Shown here: positions 17,230 through 25,345 of the stretch, in pieces | Position numbering within the stretch: the first letter of the stretch is position 1 | How the letters are laid out: each line of letters begins with the position of its first letter | Assembly (NCBI RefSeq): GCF_023149135.1 | Contig: NZ_JAIWJX010000002.1 | Coordinates: 3,782,001-3,846,000, forward strand | Direction of reading: 5' to 3' | From: Fictibacillus marinisediminis | GTDB taxonomy: Bacteria > Bacillota > Bacilli > Bacillales > Fictibacillaceae | DNA length: 64,000 nucleotides | Program-made: the position numbers and the translations under genes | Notes under the pieces: model-generated | Database searches by the model: none | The model's input: only the letters and a program-made list of their open reading frames with translations | What the model was told of the DNA's origin: nothing

Positions 17230-18432
17230 ATGAAAAAACCCTGGATCCGGCAAGTGACCGTCGTTGTGCTTGTCTGGATGACGTATATGTTTTCGTTTGT
17301 GGACAGGCTGTCGTGGCCGCCTGTCCTTCCGCTCGCTGCAAAAGAGATGGGACTGACGGCCGCGCATGCAGGAAGCTACATGACCGCTTTTTACATAGGA
17401 TATGTGATCACCCAGTTCCCGGGCGGCGTGCTGACCGACCGGTTCGGCTATCGAAAAGTACTGCTCAGTTCCTATTTTATGATGGGCATCTTTACTCTCA
17501 CCATGTCGACGGTACAATCCTTTGAGCAGGGATTTGTCTTCCGCCTGCTGGCAGGGCTCGGCTCAGGCGCCATCTTTTCCGCATCACTGGCTGCTATATT
17601 CGATCACATCTCACCTAAAAGAAGAGGTGTGGCGATTGGCTTTTTTATGACGGCAACGTCGCTTGGCGTCACTGTCGTTAACTTGTTTGTTCCGACAGTC
17701 GCTGCCGCTCATGGCTGGCGTTCTGCCTTTATCGCCGCGGGGCTGCTGCCTATCGCGGGCATCGTGCTCAGCTTCTTTTTCCTAAAAGAAACCAGGAGCT
17801 ATGGAAGAACAAAGAAATCCGTATCCTCCATGAGTGAGATCCTCACAGTACTGAAAAATAAAAACCTCATCCTTGCAGGAATTGCAGGTTTTGGAGGCCT
17901 TTGGGCCACATGGGGAACGGCAACCTGGGCGAATGCATACTTGAACCATTCGCTTCACCTTTCGCTCGTTTCAGCAGGCAAAATGATGGCGGTTTATGGC
18001 ATGGCCGGTCTTTTATGCAAGCCGCTGATCGGCTTCGTATCCGACTACATGAACAAAAAGACGATCGCGTTTTGGGCATTATTTTTATTTGCCCCCGTGC
18101 TGGTTTGGTTTGGTGTAAACACACATACAGGGATTCTCTTCACAATCACTGCGATTCTCGGTGTCACCGCGTTCATCTACAGTCCGGTCATGACCGCGAT
18201 TATTGGCGAGCTGGTAGAAGAACGGCTCGTCGGGACAGCGATGGGCCTCGTCAACGCGATCTGGCAGCTCGGCTCGCTCATCTCGCCGCTTGTCGTCGGC
18301 ATGGTGGTGGATGCGACTTTCAGCTACTTCTATGGATTCCTTGTGCTCGCTGCCGGTCCTTTAATCGGTGCCATCATGATGCTCTTTGTCAAAACCAAAG
18401 CGAAACAGGCAAAAAACTGGAAGGCTGCCTAA
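17230..18432 (+). CDS. MFS transporter
   Basis: A 400-residue, 12-segment major facilitator. The ATG at 17230 has AAGGAG upstream. MFS motif A is GGVLTDRFGYRKVLL near residue 70, and the layout resembles the anion:cation symporter group, which moves organic acids, sugar acids or phosphonates. It is monocistronic with a strong terminator. No catabolic gene is adjacent to indicate a substrate. Confidence 0.8.
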   Translation: MKKPWIRQVTVVVLVWMTYMFSFVDRLSWPPVLPLAAKEMGLTAAHAGSYMTAFYIGYVITQFPGGVLTDRFGYRKVLLSSYFMMGIFTLTMSTVQSFEQGFVFRLLAGLGSGAIFSASLAAIFDHISPKRRGVAIGFFMTATSLGVTVVNLFVPTVAAAHGWRSAFIAAGLLPIAGIVLSFFFLKETRSYGRTKKSVSSMSEILTVLKNKNLILAGIAGFGGLWATWGTATWANAYLNHSLHLSLVSAGKMMAVYGMAGLLCKPLIGFVSDYMNKKTIAFWALFLFAPVLVWFGVNTHTGILFTITAILGVTAFIYSPVMTAIIGELVEERLVGTAMGLVNAIWQLGSLISPLVVGMVVDATFSYFYGFLVLAAGPLIGAIMMLFVKTKAKQAKNWKAA

Positions 18433-18443
18433 ACATACATAAC

Positions 18444-18479
18444 AAAAGCCGCTCATCCCCCATGAGCGGCTCTTTTTTA
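18444..18479 (+). terminator. Terminator of the MFS gene
   Basis: AGCCGCTCAT pairs perfectly with ATGAGCGGCT, followed by CTTTTTT. Confidence 0.9.
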
Positions 18480-18617
18480 TTAAGGAAGCTGTTTCAGAAG
18501 ACGGTGAAGTCGATCCGGAAAGTTCGTAAAAAACATTCCCGTTACACCCTAGTTGATCAGACGCTGCATATCAGCGGTTTCGTTCACTGTGTACGGTTGA
18601 AGCTGAAGCCCCCTGTT
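18480..18617 (-). pseudogene. Remnant of a glycerophosphodiester phosphodiesterase C-terminus
   Basis: Reading leftward from about 18617, the translation runs LQPYTVNETADMQRLIN, an in-frame TAG, then GVTGMFFTNFPDRLHRLL to a normal TAA. This is the C-terminal end of GlpQ/UgpQ-type phosphodiesterases (PYTVNE...GVDGMFTNFPDR). The remaining ~200 residues are missing: upstream there are only stops, followed by about 240 bases in which I see no gene. A decayed gene with both a nonsense mutation and a large 5' deletion. Confidence 0.75.
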
Positions 18618-18859
18618 TACTACTTACTACTTTTTGAACATAATTTTGATTTAGGGTCTGAATAAAACCAACCCCCTCAAGGAATAAAAAAATTTTCTCC
18701 ATTACATCAAGTCAGGAAAATAGTAACAGAAAATTGTATCCATCTTAAGCGTCGGTAAAGGTTTTATGAAGCAAGGCAAAAACGATCAATCCGTTCTGTG
18801 CATATACTATTCAGTCTTCCTCTGATGGGGGAAAATTTTGCGGCAGGAAGGTGAGTGCC

Positions 18860-19639
18860 ATGGTGAGGGGTTATATTTTCGACTTGGATGGAACGGTGTA
18901 TCTCGGTGACCGCCTTATTCCCGGTGCGGCAGAAGCCATTCATCACCTGAAAACACGGGGTGACAAAGTGTTGTTCGTCACCAATAAATCGATCGCGACA
19001 CGTCAGGATTATGTGAGGAAGCTGCGGAAATTCGGCATCGATGTTTCGTTGCAGGAGGTCATCAATTCCAATTACATTACGGCGTTATATCTTCGTGAAG
19101 TACTTGTTCCCGGAGAGAAGGTCCTTGCTCTTGGGGAAGCTCCCCTCCTGTCAGAACTTCAGGAGTTCGTCATCCCTTTAACCGAAAATCCTGCAGAGGC
19201 AGCTTATGTAGTACTGGGCTGGGACCGGGAATTTAACTATGAAAAATTGAATCTTGCATTTCAGGCCTGTCTTCATCAGGCAAAGGTGATCGCGACCAAT
19301 CCTGACCGGACATGTCCCATGGAAAATAACCAGCAGCTGCCTGACTGCGGTGCCATGATCGGCGCATTGGAAGGGGCCACAGGAAAACCTATTGATCTGG
19401 TCGTCGGCAAGCCGTCCAGCTATCTGGCGGAGGTGGCCGTGAAAAAGATACTATTACTTGAATACGAGGATTGTTATATGATCGGTGACAGGCTGGAAAC
19501 GGACATTAAGATGGCCAATGAAAGCGGAATGAACAGCGTCCTCGTCTTAACCGGCATTTCCAACAGAGAGATGGCAGCCACCTCCCCCTACAAACCAACG
19601 TATATACTGGAAAGCATTAAAAATATTACCAGCTTGTAG
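18860..19639 (+). CDS. HAD-IIA phosphatase, NagD/AraL-like
   Basis: A 259-residue haloacid dehalogenase phosphatase: motif I DLDGTVYLG, motif II VTNKS, Lys in VVGKPSSY and motif IV GDRLETDI, with the larger C2-type cap between about residues 80 and 180. AraL of Bacillus subtilis dephosphorylates assorted sugar phosphates and is thought to prevent their toxic build-up; a similar detoxifying role is plausible in this sugar-rich region. I chose the ATG at 18860 (AAGGTGAG upstream); a GTG at 18851 is the alternative. Confidence 0.85.
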   Translation: MVRGYIFDLDGTVYLGDRLIPGAAEAIHHLKTRGDKVLFVTNKSIATRQDYVRKLRKFGIDVSLQEVINSNYITALYLREVLVPGEKVLALGEAPLLSELQEFVIPLTENPAEAAYVVLGWDREFNYEKLNLAFQACLHQAKVIATNPDRTCPMENNQQLPDCGAMIGALEGATGKPIDLVVGKPSSYLAEVAVKKILLLEYEDCYMIGDRLETDIKMANESGMNSVLVLTGISNREMAATSPYKPTYILESIKNITSL

Positions 19640-19667
19640 TCCAAACAGAAAACCTCAACCCCTGTAA

Positions 19668-19700
19668 GCTCTTGGCATCCAGTGTTCAGGAGCTATTTTT
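19668..19700 (+). terminator. Probable terminator after the HAD gene
   Basis: AGCTCTTG and CAGGAGCT form a short stem followed by ATTTTTA. Confidence 0.5.
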
Positions 19701-19708
19701 ATGTTCAT

Positions 19709-20653
19709 TCAAGACCGCATAACGGTATAAACATCCTTTAAAAACGCATCGTAATCCATATCATAAGCAATAATGGAAAAATCATTGTCACCCGGATTAA
19801 TGACCGGATGCTCCCTAAAGTCAGCAACGGTGATACCTTTTCCGAAAATGGACGAGTTTTCAACAATCTGGACATTCCGTTCTACGTACTTAAAAATCGA
19901 CGGATTGACAAGAGCACTGACAGGAACCAGGTCATGAATAGGAGCTCCCCTCAGGCCGGGGCGCTCCTTTTTATAAAAGGTATAATAAAACTCATAAATC
20001 CGGCGAAGAAAATGTCCCGAAGTGTCTTCAGAGTCTTTTATCAAAGATTGAACAAATTGAGGAGTAGCAATTGCTTTTTCCGTCACGTTAAGCGGGAATA
20101 AACTTACGGCTAAGGGACTCGTATGATTGATCACGATACTCGCTGAGGTAGGGTCGCCAAAAATATTGGCTTCGGCATACGGTGTGACATTGCCCCGTAC
20201 AAGAAAGGCACCGCCCATCACATAGATGTTTTGAACCAGATTCAATAACTCCGGATGTAAAATAAAGGCCATCGCCAGCGAAGTAAGCCGGCCAATATTG
20301 ACGATCGAGACAGGCTCCGTCGACTCTTTAATAACGGTAAAAATATTGCTGAAATTATATAAGGCTTTAGGCATCTCCTCAGGTATAACCGTGCCCAGGC
20401 CTTCCGCTCCATGAACATAAGGAAAAAATTCAGGCTCCGTCCCCAGCACAGGCCGGCTTGCTCCTGAAATAATCGGGATATGATCTGAGTTCGTCATCGT
20501 TAAAATGTACTGGGCGTTCCGGATCGCCCGGTCCCTTGAAACATTCCCATAGTCCGCAACAATACCGATCACCTTGATCTGGGGATGCTTCAACGCATAA
20601 ATAAGAGCAAACGCATCATCTATCCCTAAATCGGTAAAAAACAAGACATTCAT
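19709..20653 (-). CDS. Nucleoside hydrolase
   Basis: A 314-residue enzyme of the inosine-uridine nucleoside N-ribohydrolase family, which cleaves nucleosides to base and ribose. I use the ATG at 20653 (AGGAGG upstream) rather than 20686. The N-terminal calcium-site motif, normally DTDxGxDD, reads FTDLGIDD here: the first Asp is replaced by Phe while the other three are kept. The C-terminal HDLVPVSAL supplies the further His-Asp ligand. The GAEGLG segment near residue 78 is conserved. The altered first Asp suggests a divergent subfamily; the preferred nucleoside is unknown. Confidence 0.85.
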   Translation of the reverse strand: MNVLFFTDLGIDDAFALIYALKHPQIKVIGIVADYGNVSRDRAIRNAQYILTMTNSDHIPIISGASRPVLGTEPEFFPYVHGAEGLGTVIPEEMPKALYNFSNIFTVIKESTEPVSIVNIGRLTSLAMAFILHPELLNLVQNIYVMGGAFLVRGNVTPYAEANIFGDPTSASIVINHTSPLAVSLFPLNVTEKAIATPQFVQSLIKDSEDTSGHFLRRIYEFYYTFYKKERPGLRGAPIHDLVPVSALVNPSIFKYVERNVQIVENSSIFGKGITVADFREHPVINPGDNDFSIIAYDMDYDAFLKDVYTVMRS

Positions 20654-20727
20654 GGTCCGCCTCCTAGCCCCCCGATACTTAACCATTTTTATCTTATGTA
20701 TCGATACAGCCTTCAGTTACTGCACAC

Positions 20728-20768
20728 AAAAATATCCATTTTCTCTGGTTGCAACAGGAAAATGGACA
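20728..20768 (-). terminator. Terminator of the VanZ-like gene
   Basis: On the minus strand TCCATTTTC and GAAAATGGA form a 9-base stem followed by TATTTTTG. Confidence 0.65.
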
Positions 20769-20795
20769 TAGTGCAAAATGAAAGGCGGGCGCAGG

Positions 20796-20813
20796 TTTAA
20801 ACGATTGTTTAAA
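20796..20813. promoter_or_regulatory. 18-bp palindrome copy 2
   Basis: TTTAAAC-GATT-GTTTAAA, perfect arms, between the nucleoside hydrolase start and the VanZ-like stop. Confidence 0.65.
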
Positions 20814-20833
20814 TATTTAGGCGGGAAAAGCAG

Positions 20834-21418
20834 CTAGCTGCTAAGACGCTTCTCCTTCCTATTCTTCAACGGGACCATCATCCTGCCAATCCTGTAACAC
20901 ACAAATCCGAGCATCCCGCCGATCGTATTTAAGATTAAGTCATCCACATCAATGCTCCTGCTCATTTCAAGGAGCTTGAAAAAGCCTAAAGTCAGCTGAA
21001 GCAACTCGATGAAAAAACTCGTTAAAAATACTCCGGTGATGACTCTTTTCCAGGAACCCATCTTGAATATTACAGGCAGGTAGATGCCCATCGGAAACAG
21101 CAGCAGCACATTGAAAAATGACAGCTTGACCGAGTTCCAAAAGAACCAGTCAAATCCATTATTCTTATAATTCTGGTACCAATCTGACAAAAAATGAAAA
21201 GGCACTGACTGCAAAAGAAGCTGAAAAGGCTGGTCCGACCGGGGAACAACAATGCCTCCAGTAACCAGCTGAAGTACATTTATGATGTAAAAAAGGAAGG
21301 AATAAAAAATAATCCGATGCAACAGCCTCTCCTTCTTATGAAGAAACATGTCCACCACAACAAATAAAAGCAAAAACACAGACCCGATCCAGGCCAAATT
21401 CACTACCCTGTACACCAC
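20834..21418 (-). CDS. VanZ-like membrane protein
   Basis: A 194-residue membrane protein with five hydrophobic segments. The C-terminal part (SFFIELLQLTLG ... RSIDVDDLILNTIGG) is the VanZ-like signature. VanZ gives low-level teicoplanin resistance in enterococci; most chromosomal homologues are uncharacterised. One palindrome lies before it (21482) and one after it (20796). Confidence 0.85.
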   Translation of the reverse strand: MVYRVVNLAWIGSVFLLLFVVVDMFLHKKERLLHRIIFYSFLFYIINVLQLVTGGIVVPRSDQPFQLLLQSVPFHFLSDWYQNYKNNGFDWFFWNSVKLSFFNVLLLFPMGIYLPVIFKMGSWKRVITGVFLTSFFIELLQLTLGFFKLLEMSRSIDVDDLILNTIGGMLGFVCYRIGRMMVPLKNRKEKRLSS

Positions 21419-21481
21419 AACACATCCCTTTCTAATCTGATCCCGATGTCAGTTTAGCCTATTTTTACAAATGCTTTACTC

Positions 21482-21499
21482 CTTAAACACTCGTTTAAA
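21482..21499. promoter_or_regulatory. 18-bp palindrome copy 3
   Basis: CTTAAAC-ACTC-GTTTAAA in the divergent region between the VanZ-like gene and the small membrane protein gene at 21576. Confidence 0.6.
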
Positions 21500-21575
21500 A
21501 ACAAGTATATTTTACCATAAATTGTATACATTTTAGAGGTAAGACTTGATTGAAAAGACCTAAAGGGGTGTTGGG

Positions 21576-21842
21576 ATGTCAGAATCTAAAACCGTCGTAC
21601 AACAAAATACCGTGGTCGTTGCCAGTACGAAAAGTGTCGGCTTGTCCTTGGTACTAACCTTTCTATTTGGCTCTCTCGGCATGTTTTATTCTACAATCGC
21701 AGGTGCCATTATCATGCTGATTATTGAAGGCGTTGTCGGTGTCCTCACACTGGGATTCGGCTTGTTGATCACCCATCCCATCTGCATGATCTGGGGAGCC
21801 GTCGCAGCCCATAACTACAATAAACGGCTGCTGAATCATTAA
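21576..21842 (+). CDS. Small two-helix membrane protein
   Basis: 88 residues with a GGGGTG ribosome site 7 bases upstream. Two hydrophobic stretches (about residues 22-58 and 60-75) surround the FGSLGMFYST turn, and the end is polar (HNYNKRLL). The layout resembles TM2-type small membrane proteins, but I cannot assign a family. It may be regulated through the palindrome at 21482. Confidence 0.6.
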   Translation: MSESKTVVQQNTVVVASTKSVGLSLVLTFLFGSLGMFYSTIAGAIIMLIIEGVVGVLTLGFGLLITHPICMIWGAVAAHNYNKRLLNH

Positions 21843-21905
21843 GTTTTTTATTTTTGATCTATCAGTTACGGGCAGCACATTGCTGCGCTGCCCCCGTTCT
21901 CCTGA

Positions 21906-22034
21906 CTACTGCAGCTCATCACTCGCTTTAGGCTGTGTGAAGAAAAAGATAAAGATAATTAAGGGCAGGGCCAGCAGGAAAACACCCGTCGCAGAGGGTT
22001 TAACCGTTGGAATATCCGTTAATGAAAGAGCCAC
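21906..22034 (-). CDS. Very small single-pass membrane protein (42 aa)
   Basis: A GTG start at 22034 with an excellent ribosome site (AAAAAGGAGTGATAAG) encodes 42 residues: a polar start MALSLTDIPTVKPSA, one membrane helix GVFLLALPLIIFIFFF and a short tail TQPKASDELQ. The strong ribosome site and clean amphipathic layout support a real gene. A GGGCAGC/GCTGCCC inverted repeat lies 13 bases past the stop. Function unknown. Confidence 0.6.
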   Translation of the reverse strand: MALSLTDIPTVKPSATGVFLLALPLIIFIFFFTQPKASDELQ

Positions 22035-22176
22035 CTTATCACTCCTTTTTGGGAGATTCTATACCACTATATTTTACTGACAGGCTCTCTGTACTTTTTT
22101 CAAAGAATTTAAGGTTGTCTTGGATTCCCATCGCCTACCTTTACGAATAGGATAACGGGTGAGGGTGTGAAAAAAA

Positions 22177-22650
22177 ATGGGGAAAACAGCTGACAGAATT
22201 GACAGCGAATTACAGATAATAGCCGCACTTCAGCGAGGGTTGAATCTGGCAACTGCTGCCTTGCTGCTGACTGGACAAATTACGATCATCGGGGTATTTG
22301 TGACCCCAGGGGGATTTCGCCCATCTTTAGCGGGACCATTAACCGGAGACACACGCCTGGAGGGCATTAATGGCAACCAGGCTGCCACCACTCTTATTGA
22401 TGTAATTGACATCGGCCTCGCCATCCTGCTGATTGCCGATCAAATCCGTGTGACAGGAAGCTTCATCGGTTCCGCTCGCTTTACCATCAACGTCAGCGGC
22501 CCCATTTTCGGCGTTCCAAAACCTGTACCCACCCTTCCCTCCATCAGGCGTGAGTCCGCGTTCTTCCAAAAGGTCGTTTCCAGGCATTTTAATGTGGATC
22601 CGGAGGTTTTTAGACAGGGAATGCCCTTTCATAAAGGGAGTGACAAATAA
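22177..22650 (+). CDS. Hypothetical protein with hydrophobic repeats
   Basis: A 157-residue protein preceded by a GGGTGAGGGTG purine block. It has two related halves with alternating hydrophobic stretches: LATAALLLTGQITIIGVFVT (about 25-44) and ILLIADQIRVTGSFIG (about 84-99), each ending in an (I/V)T-G-x-F motif, suggesting internal duplication. The C-terminal 45 residues are basic and soluble. Its end overlaps the stop of the convergent NERD gene by 22 bases. I do not recognise the family. Confidence 0.55.
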   Translation: MGKTADRIDSELQIIAALQRGLNLATAALLLTGQITIIGVFVTPGGFRPSLAGPLTGDTRLEGINGNQAATTLIDVIDIGLAILLIADQIRVTGSFIGSARFTINVSGPIFGVPKPVPTLPSIRRESAFFQKVVSRHFNVDPEVFRQGMPFHKGSDK

Positions 22651-23594
22651 TATTTCCTATCCTTAAAGCTTCCTGAATGCGGAACGTTAAGGGACAAAAG
22701 TAACCGTTTTGCAGCGCTTGTAGATGATAATTGAAGAAACTCTTTTAGTTTTCTATTCGTAATCTCAGATCCTAATAAAAGGATATAATCTTCAAGCGCG
22801 GTATAATGCACTAATTTGTCATAATGATCACAATTCATACATTTCCATCCTTGTCTGGACCTGGACATGGAAAAGCTCAAGCAGACAGGGCATAGTATAC
22901 CTTTGAGAATCTCCTGATAGGAAATTTGAAAGCGGTTAAGGATATCGGCGTCATGCGGATATTCATTTTTGATAAGCAGATTTGTTAAATACTGAATTTC
23001 TGTTTCCGTGACAGCATCCTTTTTGTATCGTTGTTCAAGATCTTTAATGAGTTCAATTAGGTTAGAAAGGTGAGTAACTTTTCGTGAGACTCCAGTTGAG
23101 GAAGATCTGATGAGGGTATGCGGGCTGCTTACTACAACGATGGTTTCAATTGGGATTTGATGGCGAAATCCCATGGAGGAAAGCCATGTTTGAAGCTGGG
23201 TTTTATGACGTGCAACCTGAAGGATCGGGTCAGGAAATGCTTCCTCTTTATCCATTGAGGTTCGTATAAGCTGTTTAAATTCCTGATCAAACTGGAGAGT
23301 ACCAGAGAAGTTCTTTACTTCTAAAATAAGAAGGAAATGCGGGGAGATCAGAAGGGTGTCTATTTGAAAAAAATGAGAGCCATCATAAAGTCTAAGATCA
23401 AACAAAATAATATACTTATTTGGGGGCAGATAACTTAATGAATATTCTACAGACTGCTCTCCCCGGTATCCAGCCTTTCTCCTGGCCAGCTGCCGTTCGA
23501 TCTCACTTCGTTGAGGATGATTGGATGGCAATCTTCGAAGTAAAGCCTCTAACTTTCTTATAATCAGCGGTACTTTTAGCTCCTTTACAATCAA
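22629..23594 (-). CDS. NERD-domain protein with zinc ribbon (paralogue 2)
   Basis: A 321-residue paralogue of the 11942-12928 protein along its whole length. The shared layout is LEALLRRLPSNHPQRSEIE, GYRGEQSVEY, FQIDTLLIS and LILEVKNFSG (NERD core), zinc ribbon CPVC...CMNC near residue 235, and a C-terminal wHTH-like SEITNRKLKEFLQLSSTSA. I choose the TTG at 23594 because it aligns with the TTG of the paralogue and both have the same AAAGGA...GTGAT leader. A six-unit 21-bp array lies 75 bases upstream, as in paralogue 1. Confidence 0.82.
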   Translation of the reverse strand: MIVKELKVPLIIRKLEALLRRLPSNHPQRSEIERQLARRKAGYRGEQSVEYSLSYLPPNKYIILFDLRLYDGSHFFQIDTLLISPHFLLILEVKNFSGTLQFDQEFKQLIRTSMDKEEAFPDPILQVARHKTQLQTWLSSMGFRHQIPIETIVVVSSPHTLIRSSSTGVSRKVTHLSNLIELIKDLEQRYKKDAVTETEIQYLTNLLIKNEYPHDADILNRFQISYQEILKGILCPVCLSFSMSRSRQGWKCMNCDHYDKLVHYTALEDYILLLGSEITNRKLKEFLQLSSTSAAKRLLLSLNVPHSGSFKDRKYYLSLPL

Positions 23595-23668
23595 ACCAAT
23601 CACATCCTTTTACATAATTTTAGAGAAGGCCTCTCTTCTGTGAAGAGTGGCCAATTTATTTTTTAGGC

Positions 23669-23794
23669 TTACTGGCGCGTTTGGACTTTTTACTGGCGCA
23701 GTCAAGTAAAATACTGGCGTATATGCGATATTTACTGGCGCGTTCACCAAAATTGCTGGCGCAAAAGCGATATTTACTGGCGGCACTGAATTCC
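23669..23794. repeat. Six-unit 21-bp-period repeat array 2
   Basis: Units start at 23669, 23690, 23711, 23732, 23753 and 23774, exactly 21 bases apart. The first nine bases are TTACTGGCG, TTACTGGCG, ATACTGGCG, TTACTGGCG, TTGCTGGCG and TTACTGGCG; the other 12 vary, with GCGATATTT reused before units 4 and 6. The orientation relative to the NERD gene is the same as in array 1, and both families fit TTAC-NNN-C[C/G]. One plus-strand frame (from 23681) reads as LLAxxxx heptads but lacks a supporting ribosome site. Confidence 0.88.
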
Positions 23795-23840
23795 GACCTC
23801 TCTGAGGCGCCTCATTTCTCCTTCAATTCTCCCCAAACTT

Positions 23841-24698
23841 CTACAATATCGTCCGAATATCCCACAGTTCCGGGAAGAACCGCTGGTCGAGCACCTTCTT
23901 CAAATAGCCGACACCAGAGGAACCGCCCGTACCCATCTTAAACCCTATGATTCTCTCAACCGTCTTCATGTGGCGGAATCGCCATTGCTGAAGCCAGTCT
24001 TCAATATCTACGAGTTTCTCGGCGAGCTCGTACAGATCCCAATATTGTTTTGGATTACGGTAGACGGTGGTCCACGCCTGGCGAATCGTTTCATTCTCTT
24101 GATACGTGCGCGTCACGTCACGATTCAGCACTTCCTCATCAATCGCCAAGCCCGCTTTGTGCAACGCCCGAATCGCCACATCGTACAATCCCGGAGCTTC
24201 ATAAGCCTTCTTCAACTCAACTAACAGCTCAGGATCCTTTTCATAGATCTTCAGCACATGCGGCGTCTTATAACCGAGTGCGAACTCGATCATCCGATAT
24301 TGATACGACTGGAACCCGGACGCCTGTCCCAGCGAATCACGGAACTCCATGTATTCGGAAGGTGTCATCGTGGAAAGCACGTCCCACGCCTGAATGATCT
24401 GTGACTGCGTTTTTGATACCCTCGCCAGCTTTTTGAACGCACTGGACAAGTCATCGTTCGTGATCGACTCAATCGCTGAGTGCATTTCGTGCAGGATGAG
24501 CTTCATCCACAGCTCGCTCACCTGATGAATAACGATGAACAGCACCTCGTCATGGTGGCCGGACAGCCGGCGCTGTGCCGATAAGATTTTATCAAGCTGC
24601 AAATATTCGCCGTACGTCATATTATTTTTAAAATCCGTATGGATGTTCGTCTCCGAGCTTGTTGCATTCACATCTGGCTGATCATTTTTGTTCAGCAT
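23841..24698 (-). CDS. kynA: Tryptophan 2,3-dioxygenase
   Basis: A 285-residue haem enzyme opening the indole ring of L-tryptophan to N-formylkynurenine. The family segments [30 protein letters not shown] (distal His and substrate contacts), the [13 protein letters not shown] loop and the proximal His of [14 protein letters not shown] are intact. AAAGGGGG precedes the ATG. No kynB or kynU is adjacent, so the gene stands alone; a perfect cre box 20 bases upstream of the start suggests CcpA control. Confidence 0.95.
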   Translation of the reverse strand: MLNKNDQPDVNATSSETNIHTDFKNNMTYGEYLQLDKILSAQRRLSGHHDEVLFIVIHQVSELWMKLILHEMHSAIESITNDDLSSAFKKLARVSKTQSQIIQAWDVLSTMTPSEYMEFRDSLGQASGFQSYQYRMIEFALGYKTPHVLKIYEKDPELLVELKKAYEAPGLYDVAIRALHKAGLAIDEEVLNRDVTRTYQENETIRQAWTTVYRNPKQYWDLYELAEKLVDIEDWLQQWRFRHMKTVERIIGFKMGTGGSSGVGYLKKVLDQRFFPELWDIRTIL

Positions 24699-24717
24699 GC
24701 AAAATCCCCCTTTGTCA

Positions 24718-24731
24718 TGTTAACGCTTTCA
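24718..24731 (-). promoter_or_regulatory. cre box upstream of kynA
   Basis: Read on the minus strand it is TGAAAGCGTTAACA, a full match to the CcpA site consensus, 20 bases before the kynA start. Confidence 0.75.
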
Positions 24732-24783
24732 TTCATCCCTACTCATCATACCTTATCCTGCCAGAACATGACCACATGCTTTT

Positions 24784-24801
24784 ATTAAACAGTCGTTTAA
24801 T
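24784..24801. promoter_or_regulatory. 18-bp palindrome copy 4
   Basis: ATTAAAC-AGTC-GTTTAAT, perfect arms, in the divergent region between kynA and larC2. Confidence 0.65.
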
Positions 24802-24847
24802 TGCTATAATAAAAACAACAGTACATAGAGAAAAGGAGCCAGGCCAT

Positions 24848-25330
24848 ATGAATAATTTTTTGTCCCAGCACGCTCATGAACAGCTCGATCACGAAATGGT
24901 CATGATCGAAGTGAATCTAGATGACTGCAGCAGTGAAGTTCTCGCTTATACGATGGACCAGCTGCTCGCTGCCGGTGCCAATGATGTGTATTATACGTCC
25001 ATCTATATGAAAAAAAACCGCCCGGCGTATAAACTGTCTGTGCTTACCTCCCCAACCAAACAGCAAGAACTCGAAGAGATTATTTTTAAAGAAACGACCA
25101 GCTTTGGCCTTCGATTTTTTCCTGTATCCTGTCACCGTCTCGGAAGGGAATTCTACAAAGCAAAAACACAATGGGGAGAGGTTACTGTCAAGATCGGAAT
25201 CTATCAGGGAGAGCGTATTAAGTTTTCACCCGAATTTGAGGAGTGCAGGGCTCTTGCTGAAAAGCACAACCTCCCTCTGCAGCTGATTTATGACGAGGCG
25301 AAATCCATCGCGATCAGCCAAAACAAATAA
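24848..25330 (+). CDS. larC2: LarC C-terminal domain (nickel insertion), stand-alone
   Basis: A 160-residue protein matching only the C-terminal half of the nickel insertion protein LarC (MIEVNLDDCSSEVLAYTMDQL ... EFEECRALAEKHNLPL). LarC is the CTP-dependent cyclometallase that puts Ni into the pyridinium dithioacid pincer cofactor of lactate racemase; the C-terminal domain binds CTP. The start at 24848 has AAAAGGAG upstream. The N-terminal half (larC1) is 21 kb away in the larAEB operon, and no LarC2 remnant follows larC1. It is convergent with a nickel transporter gene, which fits a shared metal role. Confidence 0.85.
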   Translation: MNNFLSQHAHEQLDHEMVMIEVNLDDCSSEVLAYTMDQLLAAGANDVYYTSIYMKKNRPAYKLSVLTSPTKQQELEEIIFKETTSFGLRFFPVSCHRLGREFYKAKTQWGEVTVKIGIYQGERIKFSPEFEECRALAEKHNLPLQLIYDEAKSIAISQNK

Positions 25331-25345
25331 AAAAATCCCGCCCTT

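Noticed and set aside
21880..22080. 66-codon plus-strand frame
   Set aside because: It is antisense to the small GTG-started gene, which has a far better ribosome site and a membrane-protein layout.
13022..23794. CRISPR array
   Set aside because: Heads are only 9 bases, tails 12 bases and partly shared, period 21; no cas genes. It does not meet CRISPR geometry.
23681..23941. 86-codon plus-strand frame with LLAxxxx heptads over array 2
   Set aside because: No ribosome site, half of it overlaps kynA on the other strand, and the periodicity follows from the 21-base DNA repeat.
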